Source: Bradysia coprophila
Taxonomy: Eukaryota > Arthropoda > Insecta > Diptera > Sciaridae
NCBI RefSeq assembly: GCF_014529535.1
Contig: NW_023503373.1
Coordinates: forward strand, 3,100,001 to 3,164,000
Reading direction: 5' to 3'
DNA: 64,000 nt
This document shows, piece by piece, positions 1 through 10,139 of this stretch. The notes under the pieces were generated by a model that did no database searches, had not been told where the DNA came from, and worked only from the letters and a program-made list of their open reading frames with translations. The position numbers and the translations under genes are program-made. Positions within the stretch are counted from its first letter, which is position 1, and each line of letters starts with the position of its first letter.

Positions 1-190
1 GATTTTTCCAAAAATAGTCCATTGAAAATTCTTATTGATTGAAAACATATTGGAAATTGGAAGGCATAATGACAAAATTTCAGTCGTTTTGTGTATCAGT
101 CGACCTTTATTTCACGTTACACCAATTACAACGCTATTTTAAACATTTTTTTTTCATTATTTCAATTTCGATTTTTTGTTTCGTCACATC

Positions 191-1482
191 CTATAAACAA
201 ACAACCCCTAGGACATTCTTCTCTTCAATACCTATTTGTGGCAATCTCGGCATAGGAATTCCAATAGAAAATGCGGAATGCTTTTTGGTTGCTTCGTAAA
301 TTTGCTGGACTCGATCGCAGGTCAATTTGTTCTTGGTTATTGATACGTGGCGAATGTTCGTAAATAGATTCCACACCTGTTCGATGTCATCAATGTCCGT
401 CAAATCATTCTGTCCAAGATCAATATTTACCAAATTTCTAAAATTCTTCAATCGACGCAAAATATCGTTGGCTGTAATCCGATTTTTAGAAATGTCCAAA
501 AATTGAACGGCATTGTAATTTGCAGTCAGATCTGAATTCACATTACTGACTTTAAATCCACTATTTCTGAGATGTATGGATTCTAACGATGGCAATCGAC
601 CCAATAAATCTAAATCAATATCATCAATAATGTTGTCGTCCAAGTGCAGTCGTTGTAACTCTGCGAGGTTGTACAACGATTGTCCGATACTTCGCATTTG
701 ATTTCCGTTGAAATTGATCGATTTTAGATGCGTCGAACGGGAAAAAATTCTATCGGACAAAGTCTGGATTCTGTTATTGGTCAAAAACAATTCTTTCAAT
801 CCAGGCAAGTCCAAGGCACCGTCTTCTATTGTTTCAATTCGATTGTTATCTAACTTCAACACACTCAATGTGTTAAGATCAGCGAACACATTTCGTTTAA
901 TAACGGTCAGTGAATTATTCGTTAATTCTAAGTTATTCAAATCTTCCAGTTCACCGAACGCAGACGCTTCAATGTTATTTATTCTGTTATGAGATAGGAA
1001 AATGCTTTGCAGGAATTTAACGTTGTTGAACAAGTCACCAACAATCGATTCAATTTCATTATGCTCCAAATTCAATTCCACCAAACGAGATGCGCCTTCG
1101 AAGTCGTCCTTGCTAACGGACTTTAATCCGGTGGGAAAATATACTCTGACCAAATCTGGGAACTGTTGAAAAATTCCAGTTGGTATCAAGGCCATACGAC
1201 TATCCGAAGATATTTTAAAAACACGTCTGTACTTCCAGTGATCAGCATTTATGAAATTGAAATGGACTCGCTCATTTATATTTAGTTTGTCTGATACTAT
1301 GCAAAAGGAGTCTACGCCTTCATCACAATGCACATTGACGGTTAGTGCATTAGAACATGAATTAGCCCAAACAAATAACAATCTGAAAAGTAAGGTTGAT
1401 GTAACTTGATGTCTTTTATGTAAAACTGAATTGAGTTAAAGTCCTAATGTGCTTACAGAATATTAAAAATTAGGCAACACAT
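191..1482 (-). CDS. Secreted leucine-rich-repeat protein (2 exons)
   Basis: Exons 1457-1482 and 191-1382 join across a 74-nt intron (donor GTAAGC, acceptor TTTTCAG) to give 405 aa. The long ORF has no ATG of its own at its 5' end. The upstream mini-exon supplies MCCLIFNIL, and the junction recreates a clean signal peptide running to about residue 20 (LLFVWANSCSNA). From about residue 90 to 370 there are roughly ten leucine-rich repeats of the LxxLxLxxNxI type. No C-terminal transmembrane segment or GPI-like tail is seen, so the protein is predicted to be extracellular. Insect secreted LRR proteins serve as binding scaffolds, but the partner cannot be read from sequence and no orthologue is claimed. 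The neighbouring retrotransposon is unrelated. The splice phase (8 codons plus 2 nt, then 1 nt) is exact, which supports the model. Confidence 0.85.
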
Positions 1483-2122
1483 TTCTACTTGTACACAAAA
1501 CGACCGTTCCGAAGCGATACAAATAATGAACTGGCCTGACTGTTTATAAAACTGATATTTTTAGAACTAAGAACTCTATAGACCGCATCAACTGAATTTA
1601 ATTATCTCGTTTAATGGCATTCCTCGAGTTGTTCTTGTTATCGAATTTACAAAGTTGTAAAAAGACTTTGTTGAATCTGATGGTAACACTGCATAGTATC
1701 TATGTATAATAGAAGATTACAACGTTGACTAAGTAAAAGTAAGTGAGTCATTGATCTAGATCCACTTGCTTAAAAATTTAGTGATAAGGTTTGTACATGG
1801 CACAGGATAAGATGACCCTTCCAAGCGCCTAAGTTACTTTACTTCTATGGATTCAATGAAAAACATAACTGAAGTGAATCATAAAACATTTTGAAGAATA
1901 TTTTTTGCTGATTAGAACAATGGATGTTTACAGCACATCTTTCCAAAGAGGGACCATTTTCTCACGCTTAACGTGATTTGTTTGTAATTCCCTTAGTGTT
2001 TGGCTGTTCTGTACGACATGGAAATTTTACTAGCTTCGGGGATGAAAGTGAGGGAAATTCTTCTGCATGTAGTAGTAGTAGTTTCGCTGCTCATGGTTCT
2101 ACTCTTTGATACCCTTTCACAT
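1483..2122. other. Intergenic stretch upstream of the LRR gene
   Basis: This is AT-rich sequence between the LRR start codon and the retrotransposon. I see no supported gene, no convincing TATA box and no clear repeat. The last five bases, CACAT at 2118-2122, are the 5' target-site duplication of the LTR element. Confidence 0.5.
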
Positions 2123-2233
2123 TGTAGAGAGATTACACAATACATAATAACAACACTAACACGAGTGTACATGAGATACGTCGGTTATGAAATAAATGAG
2201 TTGTTACTTAAAACCCCTCTTGATAACATCACA
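2123..2233 (+). repeat. 5' LTR (111 bp)
   Basis: Direct repeat with 6534-6644, bounded TGT...ACA. An AATAAA at 2191-2196 could serve as the polyadenylation signal within the LTR. No obvious TATA box was found. At 111 bp it is very short for the class. Confidence 0.93.
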
Positions 2234-2251
2234 TGGCGCAGTTGGTAAATT
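2234..2251 (+). promoter_or_regulatory. Primer-binding site of the LTR element
   Basis: TGGCGCAGTTGG starts directly after the 5' LTR. Elements such as 17.6 and 297 carry TGGCGCAGTCGG here, complementary to the 3' end of tRNA-Ser. This site differs by one base that could still pair as G:U. Assignment to tRNA-Ser is from family knowledge. The position is seen directly. Confidence 0.7.
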
Positions 2252-2282
2252 TTTTACGATGCAAAGAAATCGATAGTAAAAA

Positions 2283-5200
2283 ATGGTGATTATCAAATCG
2301 TCAAATTTGAATAAAGTAACAAGAAAGGCAAAATTGAATATTTCAATAAAACACAGTGAGTTTAGCCAGTTTAAAGTAAAGAAGTCGGCAGCACAAAAAC
2401 GAGTTTCAATACTGAGGTCGCTGCAGAGGTCATTCAATTTGAGGTCTCGTAGAATCCAGACAAAATATACAAAATCGTTCAATCAGCCAATCCAGAGAAT
2501 GGAATTCGTCAAAAAGGTGGAAAATTTGAATTTGGAAGGGAATTTAGCGGAAAACTGGCGTAAATTCAAACAAGCTTACGATGTGTTTGAGGCAGCAACG
2601 GAAGTCGACATTAAAAAGGATCCGAGACGGATTGCGGTGTTTTTGAATGCAGTAGGGGAAGATGCATTAGAACTTTTCGATACTTTTGGATTAACGGACG
2701 CTCAAAAATCAATCTATAAGAACGTTGTGGATGCCTATGAAAATTTCTGCAACCCAAAGAAGAACATCATATATGAAAGGTTCGTGTTTTATTCGAGAAG
2801 TCAGAAAGAGGGTGAACCGTTTGATAACTTCCTCGTGCACATCAAAAAGCTGGTAAAGAGCTGTGGATTTGAAGGTGAGAAAAACGATATGTTACGTGAT
2901 AGAATTGTATTGGGTATCACGGATAAACGCCTGCAAGAGAAAATGCTGAAAGAGACGTTAACGTTCGACGAAACCGTACAATTGTGTAGAGCAACCGAAG
3001 TGGCCAGAGGTCAATGCAATGACATACAAAAGAGCGAAAAAACATTCAATACTATGGAAGAAGTAAAATCTACGTACAAGATCCAACATCAGAAAAGTGT
3101 TAACACATCGGCAAACAAAACAACACATCGAGCTGACAACAATCAATACAATTACACGAAAAACAGTGCTGGTGGTGGAAAAAACTTTAATCGACGCAAC
3201 GTGTGCGATCGATGCAACAGACAACACGAATACAATCAATGTCCGGCATTTGGAAAAAAGTGCAACAATTGCGAGAGGATGAATCATTTTGCGGTGGTGT
3301 GCAAATCGAAACGAGTGAGAGTAATAACGAATGTCAACAAAGATGAGGGTGATCAAGTCGTTCATTCAATTAAAGTGCTTAAGATTAATGAAATTAACAA
3401 TACTAACCTGATGAAATTTAAATTTAACAGAAAGCGAAGAAGAGGATGGACTGAATTTGTTCGGTTAAACAACACATTAACTGCTCTCATGTTTGACACT
3501 GGATCGGAAGTAAATATTTTGCCATTGCGACTATTGAAGTCTATTGACAAGAATGCTCGCATTCTCCAAACCAATGACGTTTTAGAGGCGTACAATGGCG
3601 AAAGGATAGTTCCAGTGGGTGAGTGTTTTTTGGTTTGTTTGTACAATAACGAAGTGAGATTAGAAAAGTTTACGATTATCAATGAAGATTATTCTCCGAT
3701 TTTGGGCTTACCAACAATTGAAAAATGGGGACTGATCAGGCGATCGGTTGTTGGTGTGAGAGAAATCAGTAAAGTTTTGCAAACTCCGGACAGTCACGGT
3801 GAGGCAACTGAGTTGAAGGATAAGTTTGTTGAGGCTCATAAGGACATTTTTAATGGTATCGGGAAGTCGAGTAGGGAGTACAGTATCAAGTTGAAGCCGG
3901 ATGCTATCCCGGTTGCGAAGCCAGCGCGTCGTGTTCCATCGGTGATATATTCGAAAGTTAAAGCTAAGTTGGATTTGATGGAACGTCAGACTATTATCTC
4001 GAAGGTAGATGAACCTAGGGAATGGGTTAGTAATTTAGTGATAGTTGAAAAACCAAATGGGAAGTTGCGGGTATGTTTGGACCCAAAAGCCTTGAATGAA
4101 TCCATAGTTAAGGAACAGTTTAGTGTCCCAACTTTAGAAGAGGTGACGGCAAAGTTAACGGGCGCGCGGTATTTCTCCGTCCTTGATTTGAAAGAGGGAT
4201 TTTGGCAAATGCAAATAGACGAAGACTCGAGGAAGCTTTGTACTTTCAGTACACCGTTTGGTAATTATCAATTTAATAGACTTCCATATGGAGTGTGCGT
4301 GTCCACGGAGATATTTCAGAAGTTCACGTTCGAAAATTTCGGCGATATTCCGAATGTTATCACCGTTGTAGATGATTTGTTGATTTTTGCGAGAACGATT
4401 GAGGAACATGATAGAGTAATGCAAGCAGTGGTGGAAAGGGCGAGAAGACTTAATGTCAAGTTCAATCCGGAAAAGTTTCAGTTTAGGGTGAACAAAGTGA
4501 AATATTTGGGTCACATATTCTCGGAAGATGGGATGTTTATAGATGATGATCGTGTTCAATCAATAAGTCAGCTCAAGGATCCTCATGACAAGAAGACGCT
4601 GCAGTCGTTTTTAGGTGTTCTTAATTACGTTCGCCAGTTTATACCGAATTTGTCAAAGCTCACGCAGCCTCTGAGAGACCTGTTAAAGAAAAACGTCATA
4701 TTTCGATGGACTGAAACTCATTCAAATGTCGTGAAGTTGATCAAAGAGAAGCTCGTTAGTGCGCAAGTGCTACAGTCTTTTGATCCGGATAAGCCTATTG
4801 TCATTCAGACAGACGCGTCGAAGGGTGGTTTGGGTTCTTGTCTGATGCAGTGTGGTCTTCCAGTGGCGTATGCGTCGCGAAGTCTGTCGGATGTTGAAGA
4901 GAGATACGCTCAGATTGAGAAAGAGTTTCTGGCTATAACCTTTGCTTGTAAGAAGTTTCATTACCTGATTTATGGCAGGGATGTTGAGGTTAAGAGCGAT
5001 CACAAGCCGCTTATATCCATAATGAAGAAAGACATTCACAAAATTCCGTCTTCAAAGTTGCAAAGGATGAGGCTGAAGTTGTTGAATTATAATTTAAAGG
5101 TAGAATATGTTCCTGGGAAGTATTTGTACATAGCAGATTATTTGAGCAGAAACTATTTGAACACGGGGAATTATGGAGAAGATCCTGATTTTGTTGGTTC

Positions 5201-6434
5201 GGTGTTATCTATTAACGTGTCTGACAAAAGGGAGGAAGAATTTAGAACTGAAACTGCGAGGGATGAGGTTCTTGCTGTAGTTTCGAGATATTGTTTCAAT
5301 GGGTGGCCGAATGATAAGACGAAGGTTCCGATTGGAGTTAAAAAGTATTTCGATATAAGGAATGACATTTTGATTGATAAGGGAATATTATATTACGAAG
5401 ATAGAATAATTGTTCCTTTTACGTTGAGGTCGACCTTGTTGTCGATGTTGCATGAATCGCATTTTGGGATTTATAAGACCCAAAAGCGTGCTAGGGAATT
5501 GTTTTATTGGCCAGGCATGAACTCGGACATTGAGGCGACTGTTGCAGGCTGTATGACTTGCAACAAGTTTGCAAATTCCAATTCGCGTGAGCCACTGATT
5601 CCGCACGATATTCCGGACTTGCCATTCAATAAAGTAGCGTGTGACATTTTTGATCATGAGAGCAGTGCCTATTTGGTGCTGATGGATTATTTTAGCAAAT
5701 GGATTGAGGTTCACGGGATAAGGAATAAGAGTTCGAAAGAGATTACAAGAGTTTGGATGGAAATATTCTCTCGTTTGGGAATTCCGCGGAGGATTATAGC
5801 TGATAATGTTCCGTTTGGTTCTTTTGAATGTCGTGAGTTTGCAAAGCGGTGGAACACTGAGATTGTTACAAGCTCACCACGGTATCCGAGGTCGAACGGT
5901 CTAGCCGAACGCGCTGTTCAGATAGCTAAGGGTATTTTGAAAAAGTCAAAATGTCAAGAGGAGTTCTTGATCGGTCTTTTGGAATACCGAAATTCTCCCA
6001 CGAAAGATTTATTCCTTTCGCCTGCACAGTTGTTGTCCAATCGTAGGATGAGGACAAAGCTGCCGATTACTAGCAAATTGCTGCAGCCCAAAATCAATCA
6101 GAATGCGCATGAATTAATCATTAAAAAATCTTTAAATAATAAAAAGCAATACGATAAAGGCACTACAAAAAGGCCAAACTTCGAAATCGGTCAAAAAGTT
6201 TTTGTACAAAATCAAACCAACAAACAATGGAAACCTGCTGTGGTGGTTATGCCTCATTCCACGCCACGCTCATATGTTATTGAAGATGAGAATGGGACCA
6301 TTCTTAGGCGTAACTCTAGTTTTTTGAGAAAAGATAAAAGATTTATGCCAATAATGAGCCCAGTTAACAATGATGTTAATTTTTGTTTCAGTCCATCAAC
6401 AACGAGAAGTGGAAGAGTATACAAAGGAATTTGA
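2283..6434 (+). CDS. Gag-Pol polyprotein of the Ty3/gypsy element
   Basis: One 1383-aa frame starts 49 nt after the 5' LTR and carries Gag and Pol without a frameshift. Gag is followed by two CCHC zinc knuckles starting near residues 308 (CX2CX3HX4C) and 327 (CX2CX4HX4C). The retropepsin active site is DTGSE at about 405. Reverse transcriptase has the VDD box with aspartates at 697-698. RNase H shows QTDASK near 844 and a DYLSR end. Integrase has an HHCC finger from about 1057 and catalytic D1121, D1174 and E1209. All of these catalytic residues are present and no stop interrupts the frame. It provides reverse transcription and integration for the element. How Gag is made in excess without a frameshift is not apparent from the sequence. 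Confidence 0.95.
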   Translation: MVIIKSSNLNKVTRKAKLNISIKHSEFSQFKVKKSAAQKRVSILRSLQRSFNLRSRRIQTKYTKSFNQPIQRMEFVKKVENLNLEGNLAENWRKFKQAYDVFEAATEVDIKKDPRRIAVFLNAVGEDALELFDTFGLTDAQKSIYKNVVDAYENFCNPKKNIIYERFVFYSRSQKEGEPFDNFLVHIKKLVKSCGFEGEKNDMLRDRIVLGITDKRLQEKMLKETLTFDETVQLCRATEVARGQCNDIQKSEKTFNTMEEVKSTYKIQHQKSVNTSANKTTHRADNNQYNYTKNSAGGGKNFNRRNVCDRCNRQHEYNQCPAFGKKCNNCERMNHFAVVCKSKRVRVITNVNKDEGDQVVHSIKVLKINEINNTNLMKFKFNRKRRRGWTEFVRLNNTLTALMFDTGSEVNILPLRLLKSIDKNARILQTNDVLEAYNGERIVPVGECFLVCLYNNEVRLEKFTIINEDYSPILGLPTIEKWGLIRRSVVGVREISKVLQTPDSHGEATELKDKFVEAHKDIFNGIGKSSREYSIKLKPDAIPVAKPARRVPSVIYSKVKAKLDLMERQTIISKVDEPREWVSNLVIVEKPNGKLRVCLDPKALNESIVKEQFSVPTLEEVTAKLTGARYFSVLDLKEGFWQMQIDEDSRKLCTFSTPFGNYQFNRLPYGVCVSTEIFQKFTFENFGDIPNVITVVDDLLIFARTIEEHDRVMQAVVERARRLNVKFNPEKFQFRVNKVKYLGHIFSEDGMFIDDDRVQSISQLKDPHDKKTLQSFLGVLNYVRQFIPNLSKLTQPLRDLLKKNVIFRWTETHSNVVKLIKEKLVSAQVLQSFDPDKPIVIQTDASKGGLGSCLMQCGLPVAYASRSLSDVEERYAQIEKEFLAITFACKKFHYLIYGRDVEVKSDHKPLISIMKKDIHKIPSSKLQRMRLKLLNYNLKVEYVPGKYLYIADYLSRNYLNTGNYGEDPDFVGSVLSINVSDKREEEFRTETARDEVLAVVSRYCFNGWPNDKTKVPIGVKKYFDIRNDILIDKGILYYEDRIIVPFTLRSTLLSMLHESHFGIYKTQKRARELFYWPGMNSDIEATVAGCMTCNKFANSNSREPLIPHDIPDLPFNKVACDIFDHESSAYLVLMDYFSKWIEVHGIRNKSSKEITRVWMEIFSRLGIPRRIIADNVPFGSFECREFAKRWNTEIVTSSPRYPRSNGLAERAVQIAKGILKKSKCQEEFLIGLLEYRNSPTKDLFLSPAQLLSNRRMRTKLPITSKLLQPKINQNAHELIIKKSLNNKKQYDKGTTKRPNFEIGQKVFVQNQTNKQWKPAVVVMPHSTPRSYVIEDENGTILRRNSSFLRKDKRFMPIMSPVNNDVNFCFSPSTTRSGRVYKGI

Positions 6435-6523
6435 TCAAGTTGCATTATATCCAATTTTTTTTCTATAAATTTAATTTTGTTATTTTGTGAAGTTAATTCA
6501 AGATGAAGAGGAATTTTGGTTTT

Positions 6524-6533
6524 GAAGGGAAGA
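6524..6533 (+). promoter_or_regulatory. Polypurine tract
   Basis: GAAGGGAAGA ends exactly at the first base of the 3' LTR, the expected site of plus-strand priming. The call rests on position and composition. Confidence 0.75.
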
Positions 6534-6644
6534 TGTAGAGAGATTACACAATACATAATAACAACACTAACACGAGTGTACATGAGATACGTCGGTTATG
6601 AAATAAATGAGTTGTTACTTAAAACCCCTCTTGATAACATCACA
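6534..6644 (+). repeat. 3' LTR (111 bp)
   Basis: Appears identical to the 5' LTR over its full length. It is followed by the CACAT target-site duplication at 6645-6649. Confidence 0.93.
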
Positions 6645-6660
6645 CACATATAGTAGATTA

Positions 6661-7008
6661 CATTGGATGCTGCGGAGGTAGTTCATTACATGAGGGATCA
6701 ATTTTGTGATACGAGCCGAACTCACAAGTGTGGTTTTCGTGATACCGATTGCTGGAGGTGTCACGAGTCCAGAACACCAAAGAGATCGAAGATCGGTTGA
6801 GAAATGTGGATTTTATGACTCCGCATGCTAACGTAATGGTACGTATATTTGAATGTATCAAATATTCATCGCCTTCGGCTCGGATATGCAAACTCTACAC
6901 TTGTCAAAATAACCGTTTCCAAAACGAGATGCTTAAAACCACACGAGTGAGTTCGCGAGTTCGCGAAATTGATTCCGAGTGTAATGAACTACCAAGCAGC
7001 ATCCAATG
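6661..7008. mobile_element. MITE with long imperfect terminal inverted repeats, TA-flanked
   Basis: Left end CATTGGATGCTGC at 6661 is mirrored by GCAGCATCCAATG ending at 7008. The inverted similarity extends inward about 90 bp on each side with scattered mismatches. TA dinucleotides flank both ends (6659-6660 and 7009-7010), the target duplication of Tc1/mariner-type elements. There is no transposase frame, so this is a non-autonomous element of 348 bp. The LTR retrotransposon ends 16 bp to its left. Confidence 0.75.
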
Positions 7009-7015
7009 TATGCTG

Positions 7016-7945
7016 TTTTATTGCCTATTCACCCGGAATATTGTTGTTACGAGTACATTTTTCCACCCAATGACCTGACAGTTCAAAACCAAAAGTGTTC
7101 AAGAAGACACTAGCAGATTCTTGAATACCAAAAGATTGTTCTAAATTAATGTATAATTTCACAACATTTATGTCGCGCTATTTCATTCACTGCCAGACTA
7201 ATAATAAACATAAAAAATACCGATAGCAAAAAACCAACAAAAAAATCTGTTGTTGCATTGAAACGTTTATAAACGATTCGTTTAGTCTGCTCATGAAATC
7301 GGCTCACACTTCTTCTTAACATTAATCCCGAAAGCATCACTGGCAACACTACTGTTTTTATGACATGTTGACAAACTACTTCGACTGTTTTGTTTTTGTG
7401 AAGTGCTAGATTCATATTTTGCGTAATATTTGTCGATTTTGGTGGTGTTACAATAAATTTTGCTGTGAAGTGAATTGAATACATGATAATAAAGACAAAA
7501 GTGTTGATTGTTTTTGAAAATAAGTGAAAAATGCAAAAATTAAAATTGTTTGGCCATAGGTTTTCGTCGAAGTTGAAAAAATTGAAATTATGGCTATAGA
7601 CAAAATGGCCGTCACTTATTTTTGTATTTTTTTTTCGAAAGTTTTTAATGAATTTGCTTTGATTGGTGTGCACTTAATTCAAGTGACAAAGTTTGTGATA
7701 TTAAAACTAAAATAACATCGCGAGCATTGTTTCGATTTCAGTGCTAAAGAACATTTTATGTGATACATTTTTGCTGATAAGTAATGAAATTCTGCTGGTA
7801 TGTAATGAAAATCTCCTGATATGTAATGAATATGAATATTCCTTCACTTGTGATGTAATGAAAAAGTTCCCACATGTAACGATCGCTTTCCGCGGGTGGG
7901 AAATGTACGTGTAACAACAATATTCCGGGTGGATAGGCAATAAAA
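7016..7945. mobile_element. ~930-bp element with ~52-bp terminal inverted repeats
   Basis: TTTTATTGCCTAT opens an inverted repeat at 7016-7068 that returns on the other strand at 7894-7945 with only a few mismatches. Inside the right end, the phrase GTAATGAAAAT recurs about four times between 7780 and 7865, like the subterminal repeats of cut-and-paste DNA transposons. No transposase could be recognised. An interior minus-strand ORF of about 175 codons has poor coding character. I found no clear target duplication, so superfamily is unassigned. Confidence 0.6.
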
Positions 7946-8080
7946 TATTTTACCGTGCAGTGTGTGCAGTGATAAGCGGAGCGAAAACGAAATAGGGAAA
8001 TCAGACAAGTTAACCAAACGCTATTGTTGCTCCTCTCAGGCTACAACGCGTGAAATGGCCTAAAATTCATCGCTCAAATA

Positions 8081-8576
8081 CGAGGGGTGACTCACTTCTA
8101 GATTAAATGGTATTAAATGGATTTAATAGATTAAATGGATTAAATGGATTAAATGGATTAAATGGATTTAATGGATTTAATGTATTAAATGGAATAAAAA
8201 TAGGATTAAATGGATTAAATAGGAAAAAAGTTCATTTTACCAAATACTGTAAGTCTTAAAAATTGTTGATTTTGATCGAACCACGTACTACAACTCATAC
8301 TACAATGTTAAAAAGCGAAAAAATCCACTTTTAGGAGTTTTTGGTGTAAAGTGGATTAAATGGATTAAATAAATTTAATACCATTTTTAACAAAAAAAAA
8401 ATTCCTATACTTCACGAGTACTTAAACGAGCTGGGGATCGTGCAAATCTATTTTTCGCAATTACTTTACAAATTTTTCAGGTGGGTAGCCTAATTATTTC
8501 GGTAAAACTAAAAATTTTTTTGGATTAAATGGATTAAATGGATTTAATGGATTCAATGGAAGTGCGTCACCCCTCG
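8081..8576. mobile_element. Inverted-repeat element enclosing a GGATTAAAT minisatellite
   Basis: CGAGGGGTGACTCACTTC at 8081 is mirrored by GAAGTGCGTCACCCCTCG ending at 8576 (one mismatch in 18 bp). Between them are blocks of the 9-10-bp unit GGATTAAATG at 8110-8220, 8352-8375 and 8521-8556, all in one orientation. The middle (8221-8350, 8380-8520) is unrelated AT-rich sequence. A CAAATA sits directly left of the left end and two bases beyond the right end, a possible target duplication. There is no coding capacity. Confidence 0.6.
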
Positions 8577-9226
8577 TCCAAATAACTAAATTTCCTCCTT
8601 GAATACTAACTCACTTCAGTAGGGTAGTCAAATTTCTGACTATCCCATTTCATCATTCAATTCCTCTGCTATCAAACATCAGAATAGTAATGCATCAAAT
8701 GAAAAATGAGAAGTTTTGAATTATTAGAAACTCCTTGGAAGCTGTTCGACTCATACCAATAAATATTATTTTGTAGATTGAAATGTTATGAAAGATTTAT
8801 TTAAGATATGGCTAATAATGCTTGCAATTGGTTACGAAAATATTGTCATGAACGTGAAATTTTATTTGAATTATTTCTAAAAATTTGTATTATTACTTTA
8901 TTTATCCACGCTACGGATTGGTAAATAAAAGTTTTTATTGAAAATTGGTTGAATTTGATTTTATTATAAATTTTTTGTTATTAGAATAACGAAGAAATTA
9001 ATACCTTCAATCAAATATTATTTAACTTGTTAAGCCTTTTCTTTAAAAAAGTTTACAATTGGTTTCCGCTACATTGATTTTTCAGTATTAATTTGAAAAT
9101 GTTTTGAATCTTTAAACTTTCTTTTAGCTCAAAAATCTGTATTTTTACCATTATTTGCATTACTTTATTTATATTCACATTTCTATATATATAATTTTAT
9201 GCTTAAGCTGGCATTGAAAATGAAAG
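8577..9226. other. AT-rich non-coding stretch
   Basis: No gene, strong repeat or RNA could be supported in this stretch. It leads into a TATA-type promoter candidate at 9226. Confidence 0.4.
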
Positions 9227-9299
9227 TATAAAAGGAGACATATCGTTACCTTGCATAACCAAACAACACGAACATCACGATCCATATATTGTAGTAAAT
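9226..9299 (+). promoter_or_regulatory. Candidate TATA promoter and non-coding first exon
   Basis: TATAAAAGG near 9227 is followed some 70 nt later by a GTAAGT splice donor at about 9300, with no ATG between them. That is the layout of a promoter plus a 5'-UTR exon. A candidate internal exon follows at 10050-10133, but I could not assemble a gene from it. This is a weak call from motifs alone. Confidence 0.25.
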
Positions 9300-10049
9300 T
9301 GTAAGTAAAATTATGTAGTTTTTACTGCTTTACAAATTAATTTTTTTACATCCGAATTCCGGGTAAATGTTAAAACCTGACGAACCGTCAATAATAATAA
9401 CAAATCTGAATTGTAACGATTGATTCCAACAATAAATGTCGATATATTCGTCGCACTACCGAAACTATACATTCCACCATTCCATTTATTATATGAATCG
9501 TGTGTCCACACTAGCGAAAGAAAAAAAAAACTTCCTCATCAATCAATATTGTTGAGTGAACAGTCCACCCAAAATTTTGTTATATTGACCGCATGTCGTG
9601 ATGCATGAAGAATTTTCGCTTTTGATACAGATGTAGAATTGTACGATCTTTCATTTAAAACTACAATCTCTAATAGAGCTAGTTAAGTGATATTTTCCAT
9701 TCACCGTGAAAGGTATATTTGTGCTAGATAAACTAAATACATTGGGCGATTCCCAATTAGTTTTGTGGTGAACACAATTAATTGTGAACAGATATTTTTT
9801 GTCGTAGAGGGAATCTAGCGTTACTACTTCTCTATGAGGTGTTACACGACATTAATACTAGTCCGCATGTAGTATATCTCCACGTCAAACCAAAAATACG
9901 AACTTGTATAATATAACTTTGAGATTTGTACCCTTTTTCTGTCTCTGTCGGCGTCGGCATTTAACGAAATTAATCGTGATAAAAAATATCAATTTTTTTC
10001 TAGACGTCAAACATTTGGACCATTTTTTTAAATTATTATATTACCAGGT

Positions 10050-10133
10050 CCAAGTTGGATCAACACTGGCATGTTCATTGTTCAAACGATCCCCCATGAA
10101 CAACATGTCCAAGTCTATAGCCATAAACCACAT
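10050..10133 (+). CDS. Possible internal coding exon, unrecognised
   Basis: An acceptor-like TTATATTACCAG precedes an open stretch that ends ...AAACCACAT before the donor-like GTGAGTGT. The open frame would encode about 28 residues including KRSPMNNMSKSIAINHM. I do not recognise it and found no partner exons nearby. It may simply be chance. Confidence 0.15.
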
Positions 10134-10139
10134 GTGAGT

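Larger units (their letters stand above)
2123..6644 (+). mobile_element. Intact Ty3/gypsy-class LTR retrotransposon
   Basis: The element is 4522 bp long. It has two 111-bp LTRs (2123-2233 and 6534-6644) that begin TGT, end ACA and look identical base for base. CACAT is duplicated directly outside both ends (2118-2122 and 6645-6649). A primer-binding site follows the 5' LTR immediately and a purine-rich tract (GAAGGGAAGA, 6524-6533) abuts the 3' LTR. A single uninterrupted Gag-Pol frame fills the space between. The order protease, reverse transcriptase, RNase H, integrase is that of Ty3/gypsy elements. Identical LTRs and an open frame imply a recent insertion, possibly from an active family. 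No envelope-like frame is present. Confidence 0.95.

Noticed and set aside
2234-2255. tRNA-like A box (TGGCGCAGTTGG) as a tRNA gene
   Set aside because: There is no B box or cloverleaf. Its position directly after the 5' LTR explains it as the primer-binding site.
7146-7673. 175-codon minus-strand ORF
   Set aside because: Low-complexity, AT-driven composition inside an inverted-repeat element, with no recognisable domain or plausible start.
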